Numbered from the stretch's first letter, positions 23,252-33,642 are shown. The stretch: DNA of 64,000 nucleotides from Streptomyces sp. CB02056 (GCF_001905545.1 NZ_LIPD01000001.1:1-64000), one strand, 5' to 3'. Notes: generated by a model not told the origin, from the sequence alone. Numbers and translations: made by a program.

Positions 23252-25408
23252 ATGAACAGCCGCACCACCAGCGCGTTCGACCTGCCCGCCCGCCTCGTCG
23301 CCAAGGCCGACCCGGCGCTGATCGGTGAGGACGAGCGGCACTTCGCGGCCGTCGCGGAGAGCCTGGAGCAGTCGATCGCGGAGCTGTCCGACCGCCTCGA
23401 CGCGCTGCGCCGCGCGCCGGGCGGCCTCGGCCGGGAGGCGATGGACCGGGACATCGAGGTGCACAAGCTGACCGGTCGGCTGCGCGCCCTGCGCCGCTTC
23501 GGCCTGGACCTGTGCCTCGGGCGGGTCGTCCACGCGGACGACCCGGAGCCGGTGTACATCGGGCGGCTCGGCCTCACCGACAGTGGGGGGCGCCGACTGC
23601 TGGTCGACTGGCGCTCGCCCGCGGCCGAGCCGTTCTTCGGGGCCACCCACGCCGACCCGATGGGCCTGGTGAGCCGGCGCCGGTACCGCTGGACCGGCGG
23701 CCGGATCGGCGACTACTGGGACGAGGTGTTCAGCGCCGAGGCCCTGGAGGGGCACGCCGCGCTGGACGACCAGTCCGCGTTCATCGCGAGCCTGGGCGGC
23801 AACCGGTCGGCCCGGATGCGGGACGTGCTGGCCACCATCCAGGCCGACCAGGACGCGATCATCCGGGCGGGGTCCCGGGGCGCCCTGGTGGTGGACGGCG
23901 GCCCGGGCACCGGGAAGACGGTCGTCGCGCTGCACCGCTCCGCGTACCTGCTCTACTCCGACCCCCGGCTCGGCCACCGGCGCGGCGGCGTGCTGTTCGT
24001 CGGCCCGCACCAGCCCTACCTGGCCTACGTCGCCGACGTCCTGCCCAGCCTCGGTGAGGAGGGGGTGCGCACCTGCACCGTGCGGGACCTCGTCGCCGAG
24101 GGGGCGAAGGCCGGGTCCGAGAGCGACCCCGAGACGGCCCGTCTGAAGTCCTCGGCCGACATGGTGGGGGCGATCGAGAAGGCCGTCCGGTTCTACGAGG
24201 AGCCGCCCGCCGAGGGGATGGAGGTCACCACCCACTGGGCCGACCTCTGGCTGAGCGCCGAGGACTGGTCCGACGCGTTCGACGCGCCGGACCCGGGCAC
24301 CCCGCACAACGAGGCCCGCGAGCAGATCTGGGAGGAGCTGGCCACGATCCTGATGGACAAGCTGGACGAGGACGCGGGGGCCTCGCCCGAGCTGTTCGGC
24401 CGGTCGCTGCGGCAGGACCGGGAGCTGGCCGAGACGCTCAACCGGGCCTGGCCGCTGATCGACGCGGCCGACCTGGTCGGCGACCTCTGGTCGGTGCCCG
24501 CCTACCTGCGGATGTGCGCGCCCTGGCTCGCCCCCGAGGAGGTCCGCAGGCTCCAGCGCAAGGACGCGCCCCAGGCCTGGACGGTGTCCGACCTGCCGCT
24601 GCTGGACGCGGCCCGGCAGCGGCTCGGCGATCCGGAGGCGGACCGGCGCCGGCGCCGTCGGGAGGCCGCGGCCGCCGCCGAGCGCGCGCGGATGGCCGAC
24701 GTCATCGGCGACCTGCTGCAGGCCGACGACGACGGCGAGGGCGCGGTGACGATGCTGCGCGGGCGCGACCTCCAGGACACCCTGGTCGACGAGACGGCCC
24801 TGCCCGGTGCCGACCCGGAGCCGCTCGCCGGGCCGTTCGCACACATCGTGGTGGACGAGGCCCAGGAGCTGACCGACGCGGAGTGGCAGATGCTGCTGCT
24901 GCGCTGCCCGTCCCGGAGCTTCACCATCGTCGGGGACCGGGCGCAGGCCAGGCACGGGTTCACGGAGTCCTGGCAGGAGCGGCTGGAGCGGATCGGGCTC
25001 GACCGGAGCACGGTGGCCTCGCTGAGCATCAACTACCGGACGCCGGAGGAGGTCATGGCCGAGGCCGAGCCCGCGATCCGGGCCGCGCTGCCGGACGCCA
25101 ACGTGCCGACCTCCGTCCGCAGCAGCGGCATCCCGGTTGTGCACGGGTGGGTGGCGGAGCTGGACGCCGTCCTGGACGGCTGGCTCGCCGAGCACGCCGA
25201 GGGGGTCGCCTGTGTGATCGGCGCCCCCGGCTTCGAGGCGCGGCCGCGGGTCCGGTCGCTGACCCCGGAGCTGTCCAAGGGGCTGGAGTTCGACCTGGTC
25301 GTGCTGGTCGACCCGGAGGCGTTCGGCGGGGGTGTCGAGGGGGCGGTCGACCGCTACGTCGCGATGACCAGGGCCACCCAGCGGCTGGTGGTCCTCAGGA
25401 GCGTGTGA
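23252..25408 (+). CDS. helR: HelR, RNA-polymerase-recycling/rifamycin-tolerance ATPase
   Basis: A 718-aa UvrD/HelD-like superfamily 1 ATPase. The N-terminal helical hairpin region (about residues 25-90) would enter the RNA polymerase secondary channel. Walker A is VVDGGPGTGKTVVALHRSA (Lys222), Walker B HIVVDEAQEL (Asp535, Glu536), then FTIVGDRAQARHGF and the motif-VI region VAMTRATQRLVVL. HelR-type proteins dislodge rifamycins from RNA polymerase and recycle stalled enzyme. ATG 23252 has GGAGCTG upstream. The RAE-like repeat just before the gene separates it from generic HelD paralogues. Confidence 0.88.
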   Translation: MNSRTTSAFDLPARLVAKADPALIGEDERHFAAVAESLEQSIAELSDRLDALRRAPGGLGREAMDRDIEVHKLTGRLRALRRFGLDLCLGRVVHADDPEPVYIGRLGLTDSGGRRLLVDWRSPAAEPFFGATHADPMGLVSRRRYRWTGGRIGDYWDEVFSAEALEGHAALDDQSAFIASLGGNRSARMRDVLATIQADQDAIIRAGSRGALVVDGGPGTGKTVVALHRSAYLLYSDPRLGHRRGGVLFVGPHQPYLAYVADVLPSLGEEGVRTCTVRDLVAEGAKAGSESDPETARLKSSADMVGAIEKAVRFYEEPPAEGMEVTTHWADLWLSAEDWSDAFDAPDPGTPHNEAREQIWEELATILMDKLDEDAGASPELFGRSLRQDRELAETLNRAWPLIDAADLVGDLWSVPAYLRMCAPWLAPEEVRRLQRKDAPQAWTVSDLPLLDAARQRLGDPEADRRRRRREAAAAAERARMADVIGDLLQADDDGEGAVTMLRGRDLQDTLVDETALPGADPEPLAGPFAHIVVDEAQELTDAEWQMLLLRCPSRSFTIVGDRAQARHGFTESWQERLERIGLDRSTVASLSINYRTPEEVMAEAEPAIRAALPDANVPTSVRSSGIPVVHGWVAELDAVLDGWLAEHAEGVACVIGAPGFEARPRVRSLTPELSKGLEFDLVVLVDPEAFGGGVEGAVDRYVAMTRATQRLVVLRSV

Positions 25409-25550
25409 AGCGTCAAGCGTCGGAAGAGACGGCGAAGAGACGGCGAAGGGAGCGGGGTGCGGACGGAGGGAGCGGAGGGGCTGGAACGCGCGTCGCCCGG
25501 TCGGGTGACGCAGGTGTCGGGTGACGGCGTCGGGAGGCCAGACTGGGGCG

Positions 25551-25850
25551 ATGGACGAGGAGGAACCGCTGGCGTCGTGGGCGGCCAGGCGGGAGCAACG
25601 GCTGCGGCCGGTCGGGCAGTTGCGGGTCGTACGGCTCACGGTCGGGCGGCAGCGGGGCGCCCATGTGCTGCCGGGCGAACCGAGGCTGATCGTGCGCTGG
25701 GACGGCTACCAGTGGCTGCCGGAGACGGTGGCCGAGGACTACGCCACCGCCCAGCGGATCCTGTACGGGGCCGAGGGCGCGGGAGCGCCGCGGCCCGGGC
25801 GCCAGGCGCGGCGGCCGGGGAAGGCACCGGGGCGCCACCGCAAGCCCTGA
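25551..25850 (+). CDS. DUF6087-like small protein
   Basis: A 99-aa protein starting MDEEEPLASWAARREQRLRP and ending with a basic, Pro/Arg-rich GRHRKP. The core PRLIVRWDGYQWLPETVAEDYA matches my recollection of the Streptomyces family DUF6087 (unknown function). GGGAGG precedes the ATG at workable spacing. There is no membrane segment. It is followed by an 18-bp repeat array and a terminator shared with dapD. Confidence 0.68.
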   Translation: MDEEEPLASWAARREQRLRPVGQLRVVRLTVGRQRGAHVLPGEPRLIVRWDGYQWLPETVAEDYATAQRILYGAEGAGAPRPGRQARRPGKAPGRHRKP

Positions 25851-25911
25851 GGCCCGCGCGGGCCCGGGCCGCGACCCGGATGCCGGGCCGTAACGGGACC
25901 CCGGGCGGTAA

Positions 25912-25965
25912 CCGGCCCCCGAGAAGTGACCGGCCCCCGAGAAGTGACCGGCCCCCGAGAAGCGG
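25912..25965. repeat. three tandem 18-bp repeats
   Basis: CCGGCCCCCGAGAAGTGA at 25912-25929 and 25930-25947 is followed by a diverged copy to 25965. The array is intergenic, directly before the terminator between convergent DUF6087-like and dapD genes. Confidence 0.75.
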
Positions 25966-25967
25966 GC

Positions 25968-25998
25968 GGGGTCCGGCGCCACCCGGGCGCCGGACCCC
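25968..25998. terminator. bidirectional terminator between DUF6087-like gene and dapD
   Basis: GGGGTCCGGCGCC (25968-25980) pairs perfectly with GGCGCCGGACCCC (25986-25998) across a 5-nt loop. It lies 20 bp past the dapD stop. Confidence 0.75.
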
Positions 25999-26017
25999 AA
26001 CGACCTCCGACCGAAGG

Positions 26018-27022
26018 TCAGTTGTGGGCGTGCAGGTCGGCGTTCAGGCCGCCCCAGGAGCCGGAGCGGGCGATGACCTCGACCGCGCCGCTCTGCGAGT
26101 TGCGACGGAACAGCAGGTTGTCCTGGCCGGACAGCTCGACGGCCTTGGCCACCGTGCCGTCCGGGGTGGTGACCCGGGTGCCGGCGGTCACGTACAGGCC
26201 GGCCTCGACCACGCAGTCGCTGCCGAGCGAGATGCCGATGCCCGCGTTGGCGCCGAGCAGGCAGCGCTCGCCGACCGAGACGACCTGCTTGCCGCCGCCG
26301 GACAGGGTGCCCATGATCGAGGCGCCGCCGCCGATGTCGCTGTGGTCGCCGACGACGACGCCCGCGCTGATCCGGCCCTCGACCATGGAGGTGCCCAGCG
26401 TGCCGGCGTTGAAGTTGACGAAGCCCTCGTGCATCACGGTGGTGCCGACGGCCAGGTGGGCGCCGAGCCGGACGCGGTCGGCGTGGGCGATGCGCACACC
26501 GGTCGGGGCGACGTAGTCGGTCATCCGCGGGAACTTGTCGATCCCGTAGACGGCCAGCTGGCCGCCCTGGGCGCGCACGGCGAGCCGGGCCTGCTCGACC
26601 TTGTCCACCGGGACGGGGCCGATGCTGGTCCAGGCGACGTTGGCCAGCAGGCCGAAGACGCCGTCCAGGTTCTGGCCGTGCGGCTTGACCAGGCGGTGGC
26701 TGAGCAGGTGCAGGCGCAGGTACACGTCGTGGGTGTCGAGCGGCTTCTCGTCCAGCGAGGCGATGGTGGTGCGCACGGCGACCACCTCGACGCCGCGGCG
26801 GGCGTCGACGCGCAGCGCCTCGGCCGCGCCGGCGCCGAGCTCGGCCTCGGCCTGCTCGGCGGTCAGACGGACGGTGCCGGCCGGGCCGGGCTCGGCGGCC
26901 AGCACGGGGGCGGGGAACCAGGTGTCGAGGACGGTGCCGTCGGCGGCGATGGTGGCCAGACCGGTGGCCACGGCGCCGTTCGCCGGGGAGGTGGATTCGA
27001 GCGAGGTGGATTCAGCAGTCAC
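26018..27022 (-). CDS. dapD: tetrahydrodipicolinate N-succinyltransferase
   Basis: A 334-aa enzyme of the succinylase branch of lysine/meso-diaminopimelate synthesis; it transfers succinyl from succinyl-CoA to tetrahydrodipicolinate. After an N-terminal domain ([19 protein letters not shown], about residues 17-35), the C-terminal half is a hexapeptide-repeat left-handed beta helix ([55 protein letters not shown]), matching actinobacterial DapD. GTG 27022 is chosen because a TAACGT -10 box ends 7 nt upstream; another in-frame GTG at 27031 would overlap that box. Confidence 0.93.
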   Translation of the reverse strand: MTAESTSLESTSPANGAVATGLATIAADGTVLDTWFPAPVLAAEPGPAGTVRLTAEQAEAELGAGAAEALRVDARRGVEVVAVRTTIASLDEKPLDTHDVYLRLHLLSHRLVKPHGQNLDGVFGLLANVAWTSIGPVPVDKVEQARLAVRAQGGQLAVYGIDKFPRMTDYVAPTGVRIAHADRVRLGAHLAVGTTVMHEGFVNFNAGTLGTSMVEGRISAGVVVGDHSDIGGGASIMGTLSGGGKQVVSVGERCLLGANAGIGISLGSDCVVEAGLYVTAGTRVTTPDGTVAKAVELSGQDNLLFRRNSQSGAVEVIARSGSWGGLNADLHAHN

Positions 27023-27029
27023 ACCGTGC

Positions 27030-27035
27030 ACGTTA
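27030..27035 (-). promoter_or_regulatory. -10 box for a probable leaderless dapD transcript
   Basis: On the minus strand TAACGT ends 7 nt before GTG 27022 with no ribosome-binding site between, as expected for a leaderless mRNA. Confidence 0.4.
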
Positions 27036-27150
27036 ACCAATGCGGGGCCCCGGTGCCGAACACGCCCACCGGGCGGACGCGCCCGGCGAACGCGCCGGTC
27101 GGCGGCCCGCGGGGCGGGAAAACCCGGTGCCCGGCGTTCGGGCGCTGGGC

Positions 27151-27156
27151 AATACT
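27151..27156 (+). promoter_or_regulatory. -10 box for a probable leaderless hen1 transcript
   Basis: AATACT differs from TANNNT only at the first base and ends 7 nt before GTG 27164, which supports that start over ATG 27170. Confidence 0.35.
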
Positions 27157-27163
27157 TCAGCGG

Positions 27164-28756
27164 GTGTTCATGTCGATCTCCACCACCGGCAGCGCCGAGG
27201 ACCCGGCCACGGACCTCGGGTTCCTGCTGCACAAGCACCCCGACAAGGTCCAGCGGTTCACCACGTCGCACGGTGAGGCCCACGTCTTCTACCCCGAGGC
27301 GGGGGACGAGGTCTGCACGGCGGCGCTGCTGCTGGACGTCGACCCGATCGCGCTGGTCCGCAAGGGCCGGGGCGACGGCAGGGGGCGCGGCGGCTCGCCC
27401 GACTTCGCGCTCGCCCAGTACGTCAACGACCGCCCGTACGCCGCCTCCTCGCTGCTCGCGGTGGCGCTGCGGACGGTGTTCCGGTCCGCGATGAAGGGCG
27501 ACTGCCCGGCCCGGCCCGAACTGCCCGGGCGGGCCCGCTCGCTGCGGATCGAGCTGCCCGCCGTGCCCGCGAACGGTGCGGGTGGTGCGGGCGGGGGCGG
27601 CGGCCCGGCCCTGGTGGTCCGGCTGTTCGAGCCGCTGGGCTGGCGGGTCGAGGCGACGGCGGTCCCGCTGGACGAGTCGTTCCCCGAGTGGGGCGAGTCC
27701 CGCTACGTCCGGATCGCGCTCTCCTCCGGGACGGTCCGGCTCGCCGACGCGCTCCAGCAGCTGTACGTGCTGCTGCCGGTGCTGGACGGCGCCAAGCACT
27801 ACTGGGTCGCCCCGGACGAGGTGGACAAGCTGCTCGCGGCCGGTCAGGGCTGGCTGGCGGCCCACCCCGAGCGCGCCCTGATCACCCGCCGCTACCTGGC
27901 CCGGCGCTGGTCGCTGACCCGCGCCGCGATGGAGCGCCTGGAGCTGGCCCGGCTGGCGGAGGCCGACGACCGCGAGGTCGAGGAGATCGACAACGCGGTC
28001 GACGACCGGTCCGAGGAGGAGGTGCGGGACGAGCCGGAGCCCCGGCGGCCCTCGCTCGCCGAGCAGCGCCGCACCGCGATCCTCGCCGCGCTGCGCGAGA
28101 CCGGTGCCGCCCGCGTCGCCGATCTCGGCTGCGGCCAGGGCGAGTTGATCGGAGAACTGCTCAAGGACGCCCGGTTCACCGGAATCCTCGGCGTGGACGT
28201 CTCCGCCCGGGCGCTGCGGTCGGCGGGGCGCAGGCTGGGCCTGGAGCGGATGCCGGAGCGTCAGGCGGCCCGGGTGACGCTGGCGCAGGGAGCGCTCACC
28301 TACACCGACGCCCGGCTCAAGGGCTTCGACGCGGCGGTGCTGTGCGAGGTGATCGAGCACCTGGACCTGCCGCGGCTGCCCGCGCTGGAGTACGCGGTGT
28401 TCGGCGCCGCCCGGCCGAGGGCGGTCGTGGTCACCACGCCGAACGCGGAGTACAACGTCCGCTGGGAGAGCCAGCCGGCGGGCGCCGTCCGGCACGCCGA
28501 CCACCGCTTCGAGTGGTCCCGGGCCGAGTTCCGCGCCTGGGCCGGGAAGGTCGCGGCCGCGTACGGCTACACCGTGGAGCTGCGCCCGGTCGGCCCGGAG
28601 GACGAGGAGGTCGGCGCCCCGACCCAGCTGGCCCTGTTCACCACGACGCCGACGCCCGTGACCACCACGACCCCGGGATCCACCACGACCCCGGCACCCA
28701 CCGCGACCACCGTGCCCATCACGACCGCGACGCCCGAAGGAGGCGAGCCCCGATGA
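27164..28756 (+). CDS. hen1: Hen1, 3'-terminal RNA ribose 2'-O-methyltransferase
   Basis: A 530-aa enzyme of bacterial RNA repair: it 2'-O-methylates the cleaved 3' end before Pnkp ligates, so the repaired RNA resists recleavage. The N-terminal Hen1-specific region is [20 protein letters not shown] to about residue 250. The C-terminal methyltransferase has [19 protein letters not shown], the metal-binding [10 protein letters not shown] and [11 protein letters not shown]. Unusually, about 40 C-terminal residues are a Thr/Pro-rich tail ([18 protein letters not shown]...) encoded by short ACC/ACG repeats. The stop overlaps the Pnkp start (ATGA). Confidence 0.92.
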   Translation: MFMSISTTGSAEDPATDLGFLLHKHPDKVQRFTTSHGEAHVFYPEAGDEVCTAALLLDVDPIALVRKGRGDGRGRGGSPDFALAQYVNDRPYAASSLLAVALRTVFRSAMKGDCPARPELPGRARSLRIELPAVPANGAGGAGGGGGPALVVRLFEPLGWRVEATAVPLDESFPEWGESRYVRIALSSGTVRLADALQQLYVLLPVLDGAKHYWVAPDEVDKLLAAGQGWLAAHPERALITRRYLARRWSLTRAAMERLELARLAEADDREVEEIDNAVDDRSEEEVRDEPEPRRPSLAEQRRTAILAALRETGAARVADLGCGQGELIGELLKDARFTGILGVDVSARALRSAGRRLGLERMPERQAARVTLAQGALTYTDARLKGFDAAVLCEVIEHLDLPRLPALEYAVFGAARPRAVVVTTPNAEYNVRWESQPAGAVRHADHRFEWSRAEFRAWAGKVAAAYGYTVELRPVGPEDEEVGAPTQLALFTTTPTPVTTTTPGSTTTPAPTATTVPITTATPEGGEPR

Positions 28757-31449
28757 CCGATGACCCGACCGACACCCCCGGCGAGAGCCGGGACCAGGAC
28801 CGCGCGGAGAGCACCGCCCCCCGCCGCCTCCCCGTCACCGACGTCTCCCTCGTCGTCCTGGTCGGCACCAGCGGCGCGGGCAAGTCCACCTTCGCCCGCC
28901 GCCACTTCCTGCCCACCCAGGTGGTCTCCTCCGACTTCTGCCGCGGCCTGGTCGCCGACGACGAGAACGACCAGTCCGCCTCCGCCGAGGCCTTCGACGT
29001 CCTGTACTACATCGTCGGCAAGCGCCTGGCGGCCGGCCGGCTGACCGTCGTGGACGCCACCAACGTCCAGCCCGAGGCCCGCCGCCGGCTGGTCGAGATC
29101 GCCCGCGAGCACGACGTGCTGCCGATCGCGATCGTCCTGGACGTCCCGCCGGGGGTGTGCGCCGAGCGCAACCGCTCCCGCCCGGACCGGCAGCTGCCGG
29201 CCCATGTGGTCCCCCGCCAGCACCGGGAGCTGCGCCGCTCCCTCCGGGGGCTGGAGCGCGAGGGCTTCCGCAAGGTGCACGTCCTGCGCGGCGAGGCCGA
29301 GGTGGCGGCCGCCGGGATCGAGCTGGAGAAGCGCTACAACGACCTGCGCCACCTCACCGGCCCGTTCGACATCGTCGGCGACATCCACGGCTGCCGCTCC
29401 GAGCTGGAGACCCTGCTGACCCGGCTCGGCTACACCCTGACCCGGGACGCCGGGGGCCGCCCGGTGGACGCCGCGCACCCGGCGGGCCGCACCGCCGTCT
29501 TCGTCGGCGACCTGGTCGACCGCGGCCCCGACACCCCGGGCGTGCTGCGCCTGGTGATGGGCATGGTGGCGGCCGGCCACGCGCTCTGCGTGCCGGGCAA
29601 CCACGAGAACAAGCTCGGCCGGGCGATGGACGGCAAGAAGGTCAACGTCGCCTACGGCCTCCAGGAGTCGCTGGACCAGCTGGCGGGGGAGAGCGAGGAG
29701 TTCCGGGCCGAGGTCCGAGCGTTCATGCGCGGCCTGGTCAGCCACTACCTGCTGGACGGCGGCGCCCTGGTGGTCTGCCACGCAGGCCTGCCGGAGCGGT
29801 ACCACGGCCGCAACTCCGGCCGGGTCCGCTCGCACGCGCTGTACGGGGAGACCACCGGCGAGACCGACGAGTACGGCCTGCCGGTGCGCTACCCGTGGGC
29901 GGAGGAGTACCGGGGCCGGGCGCTGGTGGTCTACGGCCACACCCCGGTGCCGGCCGCGAGCTTCGTCAACAACACCGTCTGCCTGGACACCGGCTGCGTC
30001 TTCGGCGGCAGCCTGACCGCGCTGCGCTATCCGGAGCGCGAGCTGGTGGGCGTCGAGGCCGAGCGCGAGTGGTACGCCCCGGTGCGCCCGCTGATCACCG
30101 ACGCGCCGGGCGCCCGCGAGGGCCGTCCGCTGGACCTCGGCGACGTGGCCGGGCGCCGGACCGTCGAGACCGGGCTGCACGGGCGGGTGGCCGTCCGGGA
30201 GGAGAACGCGGCCGCCGCGCTGGAGGTGATGAGCCGCTTCGCGCTGGACCCGCGGCTGCTCGCCTACCTGCCGCCGACCATGGCACCGAGCGCCACGTCC
30301 CGCCGGGACGGCTACCTGGAGCACCCGGAGGAGGCCTTCCTCGGCTACCGGGCGGACGGCGTGCGGCACCTGGTCTGCGAGGAGAAGCACATGGGCTCGC
30401 GCGCGGTGCTGCTGGTGGCCCGGGACGGGGCCGCGCTGGAGCGCCGTTTCGGCGTGGCCGGCCCCGGCGCGATCTGGACCCGGACCGGCCGCGCCTTCCT
30501 CGCCGACGAGGAGTTGACCGGCGCCGTGCTCGACCGGGTCCGGGCGGCCGCCGAGCGCGCCGGGCTGTTCGAGGAGCTGGCCACCGACTGGCTGCTGCTG
30601 GATGCCGAGCTGATGCCCTGGTCGCTGAAGGCGGTGGAGCTGCTGCGCCGCCAGTACGCGGCGGTCGGCGCGGCGGCGGGCGCCGCCCTGCCGGAGGTGC
30701 TGTCCGCGCTGGAGCGGGCGGCCGGGCGCGGCCTGGACCTGGCCCGGCTGACCGACCGCCAGCGGCAGCGCGCGGCCGACGCGCGGGCGTTCACCGAGGC
30801 GTACCGGCGCTACTGCTGGCCGACCGAGGGCCTGTCGGGCATCCGGCTCGCGCCGTTCCAGCTGCTCGCGGCCGAGGGGGCGAACCTCGCGGTGCGCCCG
30901 CACGACGAACACCTGGCCTGGATCGACCGCCTGGCCGCCGCCGACGAGACCGACGGGATCGACGGGACCGACACCGCCGGCCCGGCCGAGGGGACCGGCA
31001 CGGAGGACCCGGAGCGCCGCGAGGGGCCCCTGCTCCAGCGCACCCGCCGGATCCTGGTGGACACCGAGGACGAGGCCTCGATGGCCGCCGCCACCGCCTG
31101 GTGGGAGGAGCTGACCGAGGCGGGAGGCGAGGGCATGGTGGTCAAGCCGCTGGTCTCGCCGGTGCGCACGGCGCGCGGCAAGGGCCGGCCGGGCGGCCTG
31201 GTGCAGCCCGGGGTGAAGGTGCGCGGCCGGGAGTACCTGCGGATCGTCTACGGACCGGACTACACCGAGCACCTCGACCGGCTGCGCCTGCGCGCGCTGG
31301 GCCACAAGCGCTCGCTGGCGCTGCGCGAGTACGCGCTGGGCCTGGAGGCGCTGGACCGGCTGGCGGCGGGGGAGCCGCTGTGGCGGGTGCACGAGCCGGT
31401 CTTCGCGGTGCTCGCGCTGGAGTCGGAGCCGGTCGACCCGCGGCTGTGA
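28753..31449 (+). CDS. pnkp: Pnkp, polynucleotide kinase-phosphatase/ligase
   Basis: An 898-aa trifunctional RNA end-healing and sealing enzyme. The N-terminal kinase has the P-loop [16 protein letters not shown] (Lys44). The central metallophosphatase reads [38 protein letters not shown] and VVYGHTP. The C-terminal nucleotidyltransferase domain carries [12 protein letters not shown], with Lys545 the likely adenylated residue, and ends with a helical module. Domain order and length match the bacterial Pnkp/Hen1 complex. It is co-translated with hen1 and closed by a large hairpin. Confidence 0.94.
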   Translation: MTDDPTDTPGESRDQDRAESTAPRRLPVTDVSLVVLVGTSGAGKSTFARRHFLPTQVVSSDFCRGLVADDENDQSASAEAFDVLYYIVGKRLAAGRLTVVDATNVQPEARRRLVEIAREHDVLPIAIVLDVPPGVCAERNRSRPDRQLPAHVVPRQHRELRRSLRGLEREGFRKVHVLRGEAEVAAAGIELEKRYNDLRHLTGPFDIVGDIHGCRSELETLLTRLGYTLTRDAGGRPVDAAHPAGRTAVFVGDLVDRGPDTPGVLRLVMGMVAAGHALCVPGNHENKLGRAMDGKKVNVAYGLQESLDQLAGESEEFRAEVRAFMRGLVSHYLLDGGALVVCHAGLPERYHGRNSGRVRSHALYGETTGETDEYGLPVRYPWAEEYRGRALVVYGHTPVPAASFVNNTVCLDTGCVFGGSLTALRYPERELVGVEAEREWYAPVRPLITDAPGAREGRPLDLGDVAGRRTVETGLHGRVAVREENAAAALEVMSRFALDPRLLAYLPPTMAPSATSRRDGYLEHPEEAFLGYRADGVRHLVCEEKHMGSRAVLLVARDGAALERRFGVAGPGAIWTRTGRAFLADEELTGAVLDRVRAAAERAGLFEELATDWLLLDAELMPWSLKAVELLRRQYAAVGAAAGAALPEVLSALERAAGRGLDLARLTDRQRQRAADARAFTEAYRRYCWPTEGLSGIRLAPFQLLAAEGANLAVRPHDEHLAWIDRLAAADETDGIDGTDTAGPAEGTGTEDPERREGPLLQRTRRILVDTEDEASMAAATAWWEELTEAGGEGMVVKPLVSPVRTARGKGRPGGLVQPGVKVRGREYLRIVYGPDYTEHLDRLRLRALGHKRSLALREYALGLEALDRLAAGEPLWRVHEPVFAVLALESEPVDPRL

Positions 31450-31465
31450 CGGAGGCGGAGGCGGA

Positions 31466-31547
31466 GGCGGAGGAGGGGAGCCCACGGAGCCCACGAGGAG
31501 GGGGCCCACGGAACCGACGGAGCCCCCGTGGGCTCCCCTCCTCCGCC
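31466..31547 (+). terminator. long stem-loop after pnkp
   Basis: Positions 31466-31487 and 31526-31547 are perfect 22-bp inverted repeats (core GGGGAGCCCACGG/CCGTGGGCTCCCC). The 38-nt loop contains further partial copies of CCCACG. It probably terminates the hen1-pnkp transcript before argF. Confidence 0.7.
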
Positions 31548-31554
31548 CAGCCTC

Positions 31555-31584
31555 CGTATATAAATTCCGAGTATCGTATAGACT
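31555..31584 (+). promoter_or_regulatory. AT-rich promoter/operator region of argF
   Basis: This is the only strongly AT-rich stretch nearby. CGTATA occurs at 31555-31560 and 31575-31580, and TAGACT (31579-31584) fits a -10 box. The AT-rich spacing of about two turns would suit an arginine-repressor (ARG box) site, but the match to a consensus is weak, so ArgR binding is only a suggestion. Confidence 0.35.
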
Positions 31585-31630
31585 TGCCGCTTTCCGTAGT
31601 CCGTCAGTCCCGTCACCCCAGGAGCCCGGC

Positions 31631-32632
31631 ATGGCCTTCAACCTCCGGAACAGGCACTTCCTCAAGGAGCTCGACTTCACGCCCCAGGAGTTCCGCTTCC
31701 TGGTGGACCTCGCCGCCACGCTCAAGGCGGCGAAGTACGCGGGCACCGAGCAGCCCCGGCTGCGCGGCAAGAACATCGCGCTGATCTTCGAGAAGACCTC
31801 CACCCGCACCCGCTGCGCCTTCGAGGTCGCCGCCCACGACCAGGGCGCCACCACCACCTACCTGGACCCGGCGGGCTCGCAGATCGGCCACAAGGAGTCC
31901 GTCAAGGACACCGCCCGGGTGCTCGGCCGGATGTTCGACGGCATCGAGTACCGCGGCCACGGCCAGGAGATCGTCGAGGAGCTGGCCGAGTTCGCCGGCG
32001 TCCCGGTCTGGAACGGCCTGACCGACGAGTGGCACCCCACCCAGATGCTGGCCGACGTGCTCACCGTCACCGAGCACACCGCCAAGCCGCTCCCGGAGGT
32101 CGCGCTCGCCTACCTCGGCGACGCCCGCTCCAACATGGGCAACTCGCTGCTGATCACCGGTGCCCTGCTCGGCATGGACATCCGGATCGTCGCCCCGCGC
32201 GCGCTCTGGCCGACCGAGGAGGTGCAGGAGTCGGCGAAGGCCCTGGCCGGGACGACCGGCGCCCGGATCACCCTGACCGAGGACGTGGCCGAGGGCGTGG
32301 CCGGCGCCGACTTCCTCTACACCGACGTCTGGGTCTCGATGGGCGAGCCCAAGGAGGTCTGGGCCGAGCGGATCGAGCTGCTCAAGCCGTACCAGGTCTC
32401 CATGGACACCGTCCGGGCCACCGGCAACCCGGACGTGAAGTTCCTGCACTGCCTGCCGGCCTTCCACGACCTCGGCACGGCGGTCGGGCGGCAGATGCAC
32501 GAGGCGACCGGCATGACCGAGCTGGAGTGCACCGACGAGCTGTTCGAGTCGGCCCACTCCATCGTGTTCGACCAGGCCGAGAACCGGCTGCACACCATCA
32601 AGGCGGTGCTGGTCGCCACCCTCGGCTCCTGA
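31631..32632 (+). CDS. argF: ornithine carbamoyltransferase
   Basis: A 333-aa enzyme making citrulline from ornithine and carbamoyl phosphate in arginine synthesis. Carbamoyl-phosphate binding is [18 protein letters not shown] (about residues 55-72), with [11 protein letters not shown] as the second conserved motif. The ornithine loop is DVWVSMGE and the C-terminal catalytic motif is [10 protein letters not shown] (about 272-281). CCAGGAGCCC precedes ATG. It stands alone; the argC/argB-like genes at 42.5-45.4 kb belong to a carrier-protein cluster rather than to an arginine operon. Confidence 0.95.
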   Translation: MAFNLRNRHFLKELDFTPQEFRFLVDLAATLKAAKYAGTEQPRLRGKNIALIFEKTSTRTRCAFEVAAHDQGATTTYLDPAGSQIGHKESVKDTARVLGRMFDGIEYRGHGQEIVEELAEFAGVPVWNGLTDEWHPTQMLADVLTVTEHTAKPLPEVALAYLGDARSNMGNSLLITGALLGMDIRIVAPRALWPTEEVQESAKALAGTTGARITLTEDVAEGVAGADFLYTDVWVSMGEPKEVWAERIELLKPYQVSMDTVRATGNPDVKFLHCLPAFHDLGTAVGRQMHEATGMTELECTDELFESAHSIVFDQAENRLHTIKAVLVATLGS

Positions 32633-32681
32633 GGCACCGGCTCCTGGGTGCCCGCTCATGAGTGCCCGCTCTTGGGCGCCC
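32625..32681. repeat. four imperfect 14-15-bp repeats after argF
   Basis: Units of the form GCTC(C/A/T)TG(A/G)G-GC(A/C)CC begin at 32625, 32640, 32654 and 32668. The first includes the argF stop codon. Function unknown. Confidence 0.5.
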
Positions 32682-32700
32682 GCCCCGGCGGCCGCGCGGC

Positions 32701-33234
32701 TCAGCCGTCCAGCCTCACGCAGGCCACCCGGTCGCCCGCCGCGTGCGGGCCGGCCGGGGTGCCCGCGTGCAGCACCAGCGAGCGCGCCTCGCCCGGTCGC
32801 GGCTGCCAGCCCACCACGGTGGTGGCGCTGCCCCGGCCCCGCCCGTCGGTGCGCAGCGCCAGCCGCAGCTCGTTGCGCTCGTTGGCGTACGCCGGGTCGG
32901 TGGACGGCTGCACCGGGTCGACGTCGTCCTGGTAGTGCGGCCCCGAGGAGGCCGGGTCGGCCCCGCAGCGGCCGGTGTGCAGGTGTGCGGGGAACTCGTG
33001 GTCGGGGGCGAGTCCGGAGGCCTTCAGGGTGAGCACCGTCCGCCCGGGTGCCGAGCGGTCGGTGACGATCCGGACGTGGGCGCCGTACGGCACCAGGTCG
33101 CTCGCGTAGCTGATCGCCGCCGGGGGGACGAAGGCGGTGGCCGGGTCGAAGTCGGCCTCGACGACCGAGACCGGTGAGGCGGCGGGGGCGAGCAGGGCCA
33201 GCGGCAGCAGGGCGGCGGCGAGCGGAGCGGTCAT
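32701..33234 (-). CDS. secreted Cu/Zn superoxide dismutase-like protein
   Basis: A 177-aa protein with a signal peptide (MTAPLAAALLPLALLAPAAS). The SODC-like core includes FPAHLHTGRCGADPASSGPH (about residues 85-104), which supplies two His ligands and a further His, and a late VLHAGTPAGPHAAGDRVACV. The Cys pair (GRC and VAC) could form the structural disulfide. The usual full set of copper ligands is not obvious, and this class of actinobacterial proteins may not be active dismutases. Confidence 0.65.
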   Translation of the reverse strand: MTAPLAAALLPLALLAPAASPVSVVEADFDPATAFVPPAAISYASDLVPYGAHVRIVTDRSAPGRTVLTLKASGLAPDHEFPAHLHTGRCGADPASSGPHYQDDVDPVQPSTDPAYANERNELRLALRTDGRGRGSATTVVGWQPRPGEARSLVLHAGTPAGPHAAGDRVACVRLDG

Positions 33235-33642
33235 CGGTCGGGCCTTCCGGGGGCGGGGCGACGGGTCCCCCTGCTAACGGCGCCCCGGCCCGGAGGACAC
33301 CGCTCCGGGCTCCCGGGACCCCGGCACGTCAGGCGGACGGCCCGCGCCGGACCCCGACCGGACCCCGCACCGGACCCCGTGCGGGCGAGCCGCCACACCC
33401 GCCCGGGCCCGGGCGCGGGGGTGAACCGGGTCCGGACGCGAACCGGGCGCGAACAGAGGGGAAAGAGTGCGGACGGCCCCGCCAGCCGACGCCGCCCCCT
33501 CGCCGACCGGCGGTTCCGGTGGTGAGCTAGTGGTGGTGCCGCTGGCGGCGGCCGCCGTCGTGGCCGGTGCGGTCCGGCCGAAGAGGCCGGAGCGCGAGCG
33601 GTGCGGCCCGGACGATCGGTGTGCCGAGGCATGCACTATGGT

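Noticed and set aside
25912..25965. CRISPR array
   Set aside because: Contiguous 18-bp repeats with no spacers and no cas genes.
31466..31547. Insertion-sequence terminal repeats
   Set aside because: The inverted repeats flank only 38 nt with no transposase and follow a stop codon; a terminator explains them.
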